Below are positions 24,206 through 33,500 of a stretch of 64,000 nucleotides of DNA, in pieces. Location of the stretch: contig JAUQWM010000040.1 in the NCBI GenBank assembly GCA_030835125.1, positions 123,003 through 187,002 of the forward strand. The letters are read 5' to 3'. A program made the translations under genes and the position numbers. The number at the start of each line of letters is the position of its first letter. Position 1 is the first letter of the stretch. Below the pieces are notes generated by a model that did not search any database, was not told the DNA's origin, and worked only from the letters and a program-made list of their open reading frames with translations. This stretch comes from Gemmatimonadaceae bacterium (lineage in GTDB: Bacteria > Gemmatimonadota > Gemmatimonadetes > Gemmatimonadales > Gemmatimonadaceae).

Positions 24206-27200
24206 ATGGCAGCTACCGGGTCAGCGGCCGGCCACCAATTCCAAGCTTACCTCAAAGGTCTCAAGGCGCTTGCGAAACAGCTTCAAACGCTTCCGGCGAC
24301 AGGGCCGGCCGGATTCGAAGGGCTCGTCGCGAACGCGTTGGCCGAGCTATCAGGTTTGGAGATCCGGCTCGCGAAGTCGGGGTTGCAACAAGGACGGGAT
24401 GGCAGCTCACCGCCGGGGCCGTTCTCAATTGCGTTCGAAGCGAAGCGCTACGAACGCAACTTGCGCTTGGAGGACATAGCGGCGAAAGCGTGGAGCGCTG
24501 CACACGAACTCGATGGCGTCATCGATCTCTGGGCTCTGTGCGCCACCAGCGAGGTCGGCGACGAGACCGTGCGGAAGCTCAATGCGATGCTCGACGACCG
24601 CGGCATCACGCTGCTTCTGCTCGACTGGGTCCAACGTCCGATACCGCCATTGGCTGTCGCCGTAGCCGCCGCACCGGAGACGACGCTGCGTTGGTTCGCT
24701 CAACACCACAGTACGAGGGATCGCGCGCGGCTGGCCGGACATCTCGAGCAGATCGCCGGGCACCCCGCGTTCGGAGACTCCGCCGCTCGACTAGGCACGC
24801 TGCTGCACGCTGCGCATGTCGGACTTGACTCTTTAAGGCGGAAGTCGTCGGCGTGGCTCCGCGCCCGGCTGACTGATCGCAATCAGGCGCAGGACACGTT
24901 CGGCCAGTTCGTCGCCGTCGCAGATCCGAGCATATCGGCCGTAGCTCGCGGAACGACGCTTGGCCGAGTGAAGGATGCTGTCGACCGTGTCGAATCCGGG
25001 TCGCAGCCAGCTGTCGTGGCGGTCATCGGGGAAGAGGGGGGAGGGAAAACGTGGGTGGTGGCTCAATGGCTATTGCCCACGCTTGATCAACTGGTGCCGC
25101 TCTGGATCGGAGGGCCACAGGTGCAGCACGTGGTGCCCGACGACCCAATGGAGACGCTCGCGCGCGTTTGCGCTGCACAGCACGACGGGGGGCTCGAGCG
25201 CTGGCGCCATCGTATCAGGCGTTGGCGCCTTGCCGGATGGCCGAATCCATCGAGCACGGCGGCGGGAGCACGACACGAGCGGCGTTTCGCAGTGGTCCTC
25301 GACGGCCTCAACGAGAACCCCGACGTTCGCTGGGACGCAGTTATCAGGATGCTTGGCGGACTGGTTGAAGAGTTGGGGGGCGTGCTGCTCGTGACTTGTC
25401 GGCCGCACTTCTGGCGGGAAGAGGTAAAGCCGCGGCTCGGAACCCGAGTCACCGTGCGTGAGATCACCGTCGAAGGTTACGACGACGACGAGTTGAAGCA
25501 GGTCCTGGAAAAGGCGCGGATCGACCTCGCCGCGGTGCCGGAACGGGTGCGGGACTTCATTCGGAACCCACGCGTATGCGCGGTGGCTGTGCAACTGCTC
25601 GACCGGCTGACGCTAGCGCCTGAAGACCTCACCATCGACCGGCTTCTGCTCGACTACTGGCACGCGCGTCTTGAAGAGCGCGGTGGTCTACTGTTACACT
25701 CCTCAGAAGCATTCCACGAGCTTCTACGGCGGCACGCACGCGAATGGCTCGCAGGGGAGCGCAACACATTCTCGCGTGACGATATCGCCGAGTATTCGAG
25801 TGTCGCCAAGCGCCGGGGAATCGAAGCACTTCGGCAGGATGTAAGCGACATCGAGGACGGTCGTTTCATGACGATCGACGCCGCTAATCCTTCGAGGTAC
25901 ACTTTCCGCCAAGAAGCGCTGCCGTTCGCAATTGGGCTCTCGGTGCAACACGAGCTGCGAGTTGCGACCACGGGCCCTACTGGATGGCGCGGTTCTGGAC
26001 TCGAGCCCCAACCGGCACCGGAAGCGGTGCTCAATGGACTGCTCGATCCCATTCAGGGTTTCGATCGACTGTCTGAGGTCTTGTGCGCTGCAGTTGGCCT
26101 CGCGTGCCTGGACACAACGTATCCTGGTGCAGGGCTTCGTGCGTTGATCCTGGCATGGCTCAACTTGCAGAATCAAGGCGCAGGGGCGCTTGCTGACGAG
26201 ATGAGCGCGTACGTGGCGCTGAAGCCCGACCCGTTCCTGGATGTGGCCGAGTCTGCGAACGTGCGCTTCTACGATGGCCGAGCGGCGCACTCGTTGCCGA
26301 GTCTGCTGATTGCGCGTCGGGACGCCCCCAGAGTCCAGCAGGCATTTGTGGACCGGGCGGCCAGATGGTTGGGGATGTGGTCCCGAAATGCGGCACAGCG
26401 CCTTCCCCCTGACGCGCAGGAGGAACAGGACAAGCGGCGCGCAGCGGAGCGCGAGAGTCGTATCGCGGAGCTTCGCCCCACAGAGCTCGCGCGCTTTGAC
26501 ACACTCGCTACCGAAGTGGCCGCGGCACCTAATCTTGATCTAGTGGAGCTCACAGCACGCTTCCTCGTAGGCCGTCCGCTCGCGCCACATGCGGAAGCGC
26601 TGCTCGGTTGGGCGATGGTGCGAGCGATCACTCCCGACCCGACATCTAGCAGTGAGACGCTAGCATGGGTTGTGCGACTGAACCGCGTCGATGCAGAGGC
26701 AACTCGGCGAGCGGTGCACGCCCTGGCAGCCAAGTTAGATGAGCAGGCGTCGGAGCCGGTGCGCCACGCGGTGGCGATCCTCCTGCGGCTCCTCGGCGAC
26801 CGCGATTCTGTCTCCCAAGCGAACGCGCTGCATCCGACACATGTTGTGCGAGGATGGCGACGCGCAGAGACGTACTGCGATACAGACCCATTCGACCCGG
26901 GGTCTGCCGAACCAACCAATCTCGGTCGTGCGCACGACTACGTTGCGGGTCTCGCACACACCGATGTGTGGGTGGCCATGTCTAGAACGACACATGACGC
27001 CGATGTGGAAACGGTCATGCCGGGCCTCACACGCTTTGCACCGCCGACGCTGATCGAGCTCCTGCAGGGCGTTGCTCGGACGGCACCGGATCGCATTGGC
27101 ATGCCGCTTCGGCAGCTCGCATGGCACCTGCCCGAACACAGCCCAGTCTTTGACGGCAGGTGCGCAGAGGCCATACACTCCGCGGTCGAGCGCCTCCTGG

Positions 27201-28930
27201 ATGATTCAGGACGCGCGCCAGAGCGCGATCTGCACTGGGTACTCGCCAACCTCACGCAGGCGCTTGCACCGCATGGCACTGGTGAAGCGCACGTGGCACG
27301 CGTTCTCAGTCTCCCACTCGACATGCCATTGTTCCTGTCCCTGTTGGACGGCATGCCGCCAGTTGCACCGGCGCGATGGGTAGAGATCCTGGGCGATGCG
27401 TACGCCGCTCTTGAAGCTGGAGACAAAGAGCCACTGACGCGTGTGCTGCTCTTGCTCAACGCGCCGGCGCAACCGCGTGTAAACGAACTCGGGCCGGGGG
27501 CGCTAGACGTGATCACCGCTGCTCTCGCAGTATCACACGGCGATGTCGCGCAGTGTGCCGCTGAGCTGATCAGATCAGCAGGCGATGCTGCGCTTGATGA
27601 TAGGCTGCTGCAGATGGTCGTGGACAAGAAGTGTGAAGCGCGACGTAGTGACTTGCAGTTTGCGCGAGCGCTTGCCGAGATCGTAGTGCGCCGTGCGCGG
27701 ACAGACCTCCTCTCGTTGGTCGATCAGGATTACGTCGGAGCGGCAATCGACCGGTTGGCAGAGACTGACGCGCGGCTTGCCGTTGCGTACTTCGATGACG
27801 CACTTAGGACGCTTGCCGAGCACGAGTTGCCGTCAGTACCCGCGGAAGACTTTACTGTCGTTATCCCTAGGACCGAGCAGGGAATGAACCGCCGGTGGGC
27901 GATCGAGGACAGCGACCACGGCCTCGAAGAGGACCCTGACTTAGTGTGGAGCGAGCAGGAGCGGAACGGGCAGGCGGTACGCGTTCTAGATGTTGCCGCC
28001 TCTGAGGAGCGCACGGCGCTTCGGCGCCTGGAGTTTCAGAAGGCGGTCGAGGAGCACCTGACTCTAGCTCGGCGCCTTGGGGCGGTACCGTTCGACGCGC
28101 CAGGTATTGGCACCGCTGGACGCGCAATGGTGATCGCGCCTGCGAGCGCAAGGCGGTGGCTCGAACAAGTAGAGAGGACTTCGCAACTACTACGTGGTTG
28201 GCAGGTCCGAAGCCTCGGTGTTGTTCTGGCGAGCGCATACGCGGCGCTCGACGCCGAGACGGCCGCGCGTGTGCTACGGACTTTGCGCGATGTGGGCCCC
28301 ATTCGGATACGTGTAGAGAGCGACGGCGTCGAGCTTTGGGATCACGCTCTCTTCTGCGCGGCGGATACTCCCCCGATCGCCGCGCTTCGACGCGAGGTGT
28401 TCGACGAGGCAGGGACGGATGAGAGGCTCGAAACGCTAGTCACTGCGGCGGAAACGTGTGGCGCCTCAGACTGGCTGGATTCCTATGTGCAGAGCCAACT
28501 CAGTTCCGCAAGCGTTGGAGACCAGGCACGCGGACTAGCCATTTGTGGGTTGCGACGCGCTGGCTCGCTTGCGGATGACGAGCTCGGGAAAGAATGGGGG
28601 GACGGTTTTCTCGGTGCCACGGCTAGCCAGGCGCGTGGGTGGCGCGCGCGCGCAGCATGGACCGCAATGTGGATGTCTCGTGCGAGCGAGACCACGGATC
28701 CGCTCGACTTCTGGCGCTTCGGCACTCTTGCCGTCGGCGTGGCAGATGTGCGTTACATGAGCCATCAAGACGCTCTTCTAAGGAGCTGGGGCATACGGCG
28801 CTTCGGATCGTCGGTTTGCGAGCGATTGAGACAGGCGCGCAAGCGACGTTCGAAGAAGCGTTCAGAGACGTTGTTTGGCCACCGCGTCTGGGATCGTGAT
28901 GTCGTCATCGCGCTCTGCCTAAAACACTAG
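24206..28930 (+). CDS. PD-(D/E)xK nuclease / STAND-like NTPase, putative anti-phage protein
   Basis: A 1574-residue protein (GTG at 24164 would add 14 residues). The N-terminal domain (about 35-140) fits a Mrr-like restriction fold: FEGLVANALAEL, then D65 and E78-A-K80 in QGRDG...FEAKRYE. The P-loop module has Walker A GEEGGGKT at 275-282, Walker B FAVVLDGLNEN at 361-371 and a sensor-like VTCRP near 398. The remaining ~1150 residues are helical, HEAT/TPR-like, without a known repeat. This nuclease-STAND-helical-sensor order is that of Avs-type defence NTPases, where the C-terminal part binds phage proteins and triggers the nuclease. Close family membership cannot be shown by eye. It follows the HNH gene and is lower in GC than the chromosome. 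Confidence 0.75.
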   Translation: MAATGSAAGHQFQAYLKGLKALAKQLQTLPATGPAGFEGLVANALAELSGLEIRLAKSGLQQGRDGSSPPGPFSIAFEAKRYERNLRLEDIAAKAWSAAHELDGVIDLWALCATSEVGDETVRKLNAMLDDRGITLLLLDWVQRPIPPLAVAVAAAPETTLRWFAQHHSTRDRARLAGHLEQIAGHPAFGDSAARLGTLLHAAHVGLDSLRRKSSAWLRARLTDRNQAQDTFGQFVAVADPSISAVARGTTLGRVKDAVDRVESGSQPAVVAVIGEEGGGKTWVVAQWLLPTLDQLVPLWIGGPQVQHVVPDDPMETLARVCAAQHDGGLERWRHRIRRWRLAGWPNPSSTAAGARHERRFAVVLDGLNENPDVRWDAVIRMLGGLVEELGGVLLVTCRPHFWREEVKPRLGTRVTVREITVEGYDDDELKQVLEKARIDLAAVPERVRDFIRNPRVCAVAVQLLDRLTLAPEDLTIDRLLLDYWHARLEERGGLLLHSSEAFHELLRRHAREWLAGERNTFSRDDIAEYSSVAKRRGIEALRQDVSDIEDGRFMTIDAANPSRYTFRQEALPFAIGLSVQHELRVATTGPTGWRGSGLEPQPAPEAVLNGLLDPIQGFDRLSEVLCAAVGLACLDTTYPGAGLRALILAWLNLQNQGAGALADEMSAYVALKPDPFLDVAESANVRFYDGRAAHSLPSLLIARRDAPRVQQAFVDRAARWLGMWSRNAAQRLPPDAQEEQDKRRAAERESRIAELRPTELARFDTLATEVAAAPNLDLVELTARFLVGRPLAPHAEALLGWAMVRAITPDPTSSSETLAWVVRLNRVDAEATRRAVHALAAKLDEQASEPVRHAVAILLRLLGDRDSVSQANALHPTHVVRGWRRAETYCDTDPFDPGSAEPTNLGRAHDYVAGLAHTDVWVAMSRTTHDADVETVMPGLTRFAPPTLIELLQGVARTAPDRIGMPLRQLAWHLPEHSPVFDGRCAEAIHSAVERLLDDSGRAPERDLHWVLANLTQALAPHGTGEAHVARVLSLPLDMPLFLSLLDGMPPVAPARWVEILGDAYAALEAGDKEPLTRVLLLLNAPAQPRVNELGPGALDVITAALAVSHGDVAQCAAELIRSAGDAALDDRLLQMVVDKKCEARRSDLQFARALAEIVVRRARTDLLSLVDQDYVGAAIDRLAETDARLAVAYFDDALRTLAEHELPSVPAEDFTVVIPRTEQGMNRRWAIEDSDHGLEEDPDLVWSEQERNGQAVRVLDVAASEERTALRRLEFQKAVEEHLTLARRLGAVPFDAPGIGTAGRAMVIAPASARRWLEQVERTSQLLRGWQVRSLGVVLASAYAALDAETAARVLRTLRDVGPIRIRVESDGVELWDHALFCAADTPPIAALRREVFDEAGTDERLETLVTAAETCGASDWLDSYVQSQLSSASVGDQARGLAICGLRRAGSLADDELGKEWGDGFLGATASQARGWRARAAWTAMWMSRASETTDPLDFWRFGTLAVGVADVRYMSHQDALLRSWGIRRFGSSVCERLRQARKRRSKKRSETLFGHRVWDRDVVIALCLKH

Positions 28931-29184
28931 AGCCAAGGTTGAGAAGAAGCGATGGGGCTCGCGCACCTATTCACTCTGACGGGAAACGCGCGGCAGCGGG
29001 CGGGTGGACGTCGAGGCATATCCGCTCGTTCCCCGCCACTCGGCGGCATCCATCAAAGCGCCGGAGCGACCGGCTCCCGCACACCTGAACCAGGCTGACG
29101 TCCCCCCGGAATAGTACGACAGGTTGCAACTGGAGTAGCTTGTCGTCCGCGGTCCTCCACCCCACATCAGGAGGAGTCGGGACG

Positions 29185-29451
29185 ATGAAGCGATCGAAGT
29201 ACTCCGAGGAGCAGATTGCCTACGCCCTCCGTGAGGCCGAGAGCGGAACACCGGTCGGCGACGTCTGTCGGCAGCTCGGCATCAGCGAAGCCTCGTTCTA
29301 CGTCTGGAAGAAGAAGTTCGCCCACCTGGGCGTGAGCGAGCTTCGGCGCCTGCGCCAGCTCGAGGAGGAGAACGGGCGACTCAAGCGACTGGTGGCCGAC
29401 CTCACGCTCGACAAGCACATCCTGGCGGAGACGATCCGAAAAAACCGGTGA
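29185..29451 (+). CDS. IS3-family transposase OrfA
   Basis: An 88-residue DNA-binding protein of the transposase. Helix-turn-helix: YSEEQIAYALREAESGTPV and DVCRQLGISEASFYVWKKK (in part), followed by the leucine-zipper-like ELRRLRQLEEENGRLKRLV. The ATG at 29185 follows AGGAGGAG. It overlaps orfB by four bases; in this family OrfA and OrfAB are produced by frameshifting in the overlap. Confidence 0.9.
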   Translation: MKRSKYSEEQIAYALREAESGTPVGDVCRQLGISEASFYVWKKKFAHLGVSELRRLRQLEEENGRLKRLVADLTLDKHILAETIRKNR

Positions 29452-30305
29452 AGCCAGCCAAGCGACGGACCCGGGCGCGGTGGATCCACGAGACATTTCA
29501 GATCTCGGTCACCCGGGCGTGCCGATTGGCTGGCTTCTCGCGGGCGGGATGGTACAAGCGGAGCACGGCGAGGGATCAAACAGCACTCCGGCTCCGGCTG
29601 CGGGAGCTGGCGCACGCGCGGCCACGGTTTGGCTACCAGCGCCTCCATGTCCTGCTCCGCCGCGAGGGGTGGTTGGTGAATCGGAAGCGGGTCAGGCGGC
29701 TTTACCGCCTGGAAGGGCTGCAATTGCGCCACCGCTGCCGTCGGCGGAAGCACATGGCCCTGCATCGAGGCGCGGCGCCGGTCCCAACCGCGCAGGCACA
29801 GCGCTGGAGCATGGACTTCGTTCACGATCAGCTGTTCGATGGTCGGCCGTTTCGCATTCTCACCCTGGTCGATCACTGGAGTCGCGAGAGTGTGCTGCTG
29901 GAGTGCGGGTTTTCGCTGGGCGGCCGCGACGTGGCGCAGGCGTTGGAGCGCGTCATCCACCGTACGGGTCGGCCCGCGTCAATCACCTGTGACCACGGGA
30001 GCGAATTCACGTCGAAGGCGCTCGAAGCCTGGGCCTATGCGCGGGGCGTGCAGCTCGACTTTACCCGGCCCGGTAAACCCACGGACAATGGGCACATCGA
30101 GTCGTTCAACGGTCGGTTGCGGGACGAATGCCTGAACGTCCAGCAGTTCCTGTCGCTTGACGACGCGCGCGCCAAACTCGAAGCTTGGCGGCGGGACTAC
30201 AACGAGCACCGCCCGCATGGCTCTCTGGGGCACCTGACTCCCCGAGAGTTTGTACAAACCCGTCAGGGCAATCAGGACCTAACGGCGACGGCTATTCCAG
30301 CTTAG
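29448..30305 (+). CDS. IS3-family transposase OrfB (DDE integrase)
   Basis: A 285-residue rve-type catalytic subunit. The DDE residues lie in WSMDFVHDQL, ITCDHGSEFTSK and GHIESFNGRLRDE (35-residue D-E spacing, as usual). An HTH_21-type N-terminal region with RFGYQRLHVLLRREGW precedes it, and the end has DYNEHRPHGSLGHLTP. No stop or frameshift is seen, so the element looks intact. It lies between two defence-type modules. Confidence 0.92.
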   Translation: MKPAKRRTRARWIHETFQISVTRACRLAGFSRAGWYKRSTARDQTALRLRLRELAHARPRFGYQRLHVLLRREGWLVNRKRVRRLYRLEGLQLRHRCRRRKHMALHRGAAPVPTAQAQRWSMDFVHDQLFDGRPFRILTLVDHWSRESVLLECGFSLGGRDVAQALERVIHRTGRPASITCDHGSEFTSKALEAWAYARGVQLDFTRPGKPTDNGHIESFNGRLRDECLNVQQFLSLDDARAKLEAWRRDYNEHRPHGSLGHLTPREFVQTRQGNQDLTATAIPA

Positions 30306-30332
30306 ACCGGTCTCCAAACGGGACCAACGTCA

Positions 30333-30554
30333 CGCACCCCGAAAGTCTAAGGCTCAACGGTCGACCTGATAGGGGAGCTTACCCTTACCGACGGACCACC
30401 GCAATCCGCAACGGCACCAGAGTTTCCACGGACGATGCACGCTTCGAAGCGAGAGGAGAAGTGGCTCCGCTTCTCTGTACAGCCTGATGGGGTGAGTTAA
30501 CTGGATCGGCGAGGCATTAGTTGAATGCGACCACCTAACGGTTCACTGCGGACT
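30333..30554. other. 222-bp spacer between the IS element and the minus-strand ATPase gene
   Basis: No gene. GAGAAGTG (30458-30465) and CGCTTCTC (30470-30477) form a short hairpin that could terminate the minus-strand unit. The perfect palindrome CGCTTCGAAGCG is at 30442-30453. Confidence 0.4.
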
Positions 30555-33500
30555 CTAGCCGAAGCCGACTGCAGGTAGGTAGTCCGGCGCTGCGAACGCG
30601 ATACCCTCCTCTTGGTCGTCGTCGGCAACGCGGTCCGTGGCGCCGACGAAGGTCGAGGCAAGCGCGGTCTCTCTGAGCAGCGACCAGAGCACCGTGGTCG
30701 GCACTGTCACGCTCTGCCCCGCCCGGCTTCGAAGCAGGACGACTACGCCCTGATTGATCTCGTCCTTCGCACGTTCCATTGTTTGCTGCTCGATTTCCTG
30801 CGTTTCGAGTCTACCAGGGTCCAGCACTCCGACCAGTAGTCGTACCAGTGCGAACTCCGCATTAGGTGTGTGCGTATCGAGCGCGTCACGGACGACAGCC
30901 TCGAGCCATCCTGTATTCCAGGGGCCGCTAGTGAACGGGTTGTCCGCCTCGGGCGCAGCTGTCCACGATGCGAGCACTGCGAGGCCTCGCGACCACGCGA
31001 AGCGTGGCGATGCTGCCATTCGATCTTGCCAGTCCGAGTGCCGCGCGAGATCGCCGAGGAATTGCTGTCGCGCACCTTTGGTGGGTGCGAGCAACGCATA
31101 GGCGATCGCCAGCTGAACAATGTTGGTGGTCAGAGTGGGGTCGAGGACGCCATCGTACAGCCGATGTACAAGGTCGAATCGTCCGCGCTCATGGAAGAAC
31201 CTGACCGCCACAGCTGCGGCGGCCGGAGGCGCCGCCGCTACCATTCGGTCCAGACCCACGACGGACGCAAGCAATGGCTCGACAAGCTCAATGCCTACCG
31301 ATGCTTCGATCCGCTGCGCCCGAAGGAGCAGGGGAATGACCGTCATAAGGTCGATGACGTTGCGCATTTGGCCGATCGATTCCACTACGCGGGAGGCCAT
31401 CTTGCGCGCTAACTCTGGCCGATCGGCATCGAGGAGCGCTACGGTCGCATCGCACCGATGGAATAGATCTCCATCGTCGCCTTCGATGTCGGTGATGAGT
31501 TCGACAGCACGAAGCGTGTGCTCGCCATCACTTTGGCGAACGAGCGACAGCCACTGTGTCGCCAAGCTCAGGTTTCCCTGCGCTCCAACGAAGTCGAACA
31601 TATCCTCCGCCCAGTCTGTGCAGACTTGCTGCGCATAGCTGCTACCGAATCGGCGACCTATCCGAGCCAACATCTGGCCGAGAAACAGCACATTTGCAGG
31701 CTCATCGTTGTAAGCGAGCAGTGCCGCAAGCCGGTTAGCCTTCGTGATAGCGACTCCGACGGCCAGGGCGTGCTTCCTGCTGCTGATGCGAAGCCCAGCT
31801 AGATAGTGAGCTAGGTGCCCCAGATTGGCGTCGTTGTGGGGCTCGCGAAGATGTTGGTGTCGAGCGAGGAGACCGTCGGCAAGCTTGACCACCTTGGTGG
31901 GGTCAATCGAATAAGCGGCCTGCAGCAGCGCGCCGATTGAGGTGTAGCGCAAGTCTTCATCCTGGGAGGCCGACGCTCCGCCGTTTGCCGTGGATCCTTG
32001 ACGGACGGGTCGCGCTACGTAGCGTGCGACTACGCGATCGAGGGCGGCCTGGCCGAGCCGATAGTCGAAACGGCCACACACCTGGAGGCCGGTTGCAACC
32101 GCCGCAGTGCGCGGGCGCGACTCGAACAGCTTGAGGATCGATTCCGCGAGGTGCCTTCGTGACGCGAACCCCATGAGTTGCCACACCTGCGACTGGGTAA
32201 GCGCTGCGTCCGACAAGCGATCCACGGCAAAGGCGACTTCTTCCAGAGAAGTCTTCTGCCAGTCCGCCGTGAATGTGGATCGGAGCACGACATCGTTCGT
32301 CATCCGTTCCACCAGAGCGCCTCGTTCGGCCGCAGGACTCGCGAGTACGAATCCTCGCAAGAACAGCGCCAGCCGCGCCACTCCCACCGTGCCGGATGAT
32401 CCAATGTACAGTCCGTAGTCGATGTGCTCGACCAGCTCTTCCCCGAGCCGCGGTGCGACTTCGGCGACTGTGGCAAGCAGGCGTCCGACGAGGTGGATGT
32501 AGCGGTCCTCCGCACGAAGCTGCCGGACCAGCGCGTCGACGTTCACCGCTTCCGACACCCGCTCCGCGTATCGGCTCGAGACTGCTCGCTTGAGAGTGGC
32601 GAGCGCAGAGCCAACCTGCCGATACGTGTCGGACAGCGAGAGCAGTCCCTTCACATGGTCGACAATGTGATCTGCTACGCGCACGCCAGACCGCCGGTGC
32701 GCACGCGAGAACGCGTACAGCAGGTTGGCCAACTGTCCGATCTGGGTCTCTCGTCTCAGCGCGTCGTACAGATTCCCTTCCGGCGCTTCCACAATCCGCT
32801 GAACTGCCTGCGCCGCGGCACGTGGCAATTGGTCGGCTGCGGACAGCACGATGGCCCGTAGGGCTGGCAAGTCCTCTTGCTCATGGGCAACCGCCACGAT
32901 CTTGTCCGCAGTGATCTCCTGCATGAGGTAAGCTCTGCTCGCGACGCGGTCGATCGTGCGCATCGCCCAGCAAAACCGAAGCCAACTCGTCAGCTCAGGG
33001 ATGCCGGAATCGAGCCGCATCGCCTTTAGCTGGACGACGCCGTCTTCCCGCAGCTCATTGTGCAGCCGACGCGCGAGAGGCGCAGATATCGTCCCCAGCC
33101 CTGCAAGATAGGAGCCCAGCTGATCCAGAGAGGCGCTCGCGAGCCCGCATATATTCTTGAGGACAGAATGAGTTCGCCGTGCAAGCTCACTCTCCCCGTC
33201 AACGAGCCGACCCACTTCCCGGACGGCCCACCGGTTCCCTTTGCTTAGCGCCCAACAGAAACGGGTCGCGTCCCGCACGTCATAGGCGCGGTCAGGACTA
33301 AAGTACCGCTCCCAGAACTCGCCATCCGTTCGCTGTGCATAACGAGTCATCGATTCTATGAGCTGTCGACCTGATTCGCGCCGACTTCGGCGCACTGCGC
33401 TCACAATGTTGGCCACTTTTCCCAACGAGAGGGCGTTTGAGGTGCTGGACACGTCCTCGGTGACTTCCGGCAGGCATTCCGTCACGAACTCGCGGAACCC

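Larger units (their letters stand above)
29096..30332 (+). mobile_element. IS3-family insertion sequence
   Basis: About 1.24 kb, the usual IS3 size, with overlapping orfA and orfB. Proposed ends are TGACGT at 29096 and ACGTCA ending at 30332, so the element would begin TG and end CA as IS3 members do. The inverted repeats beyond the first six bases are poor and no clear target duplication was found, so the exact ends are uncertain. Confidence 0.75.

Noticed and set aside
29090..30340. Target-site duplication of the IS3 element
   Set aside because: Flanks (CAGGC and CGCACC) do not share a convincing 3-5 bp direct repeat.
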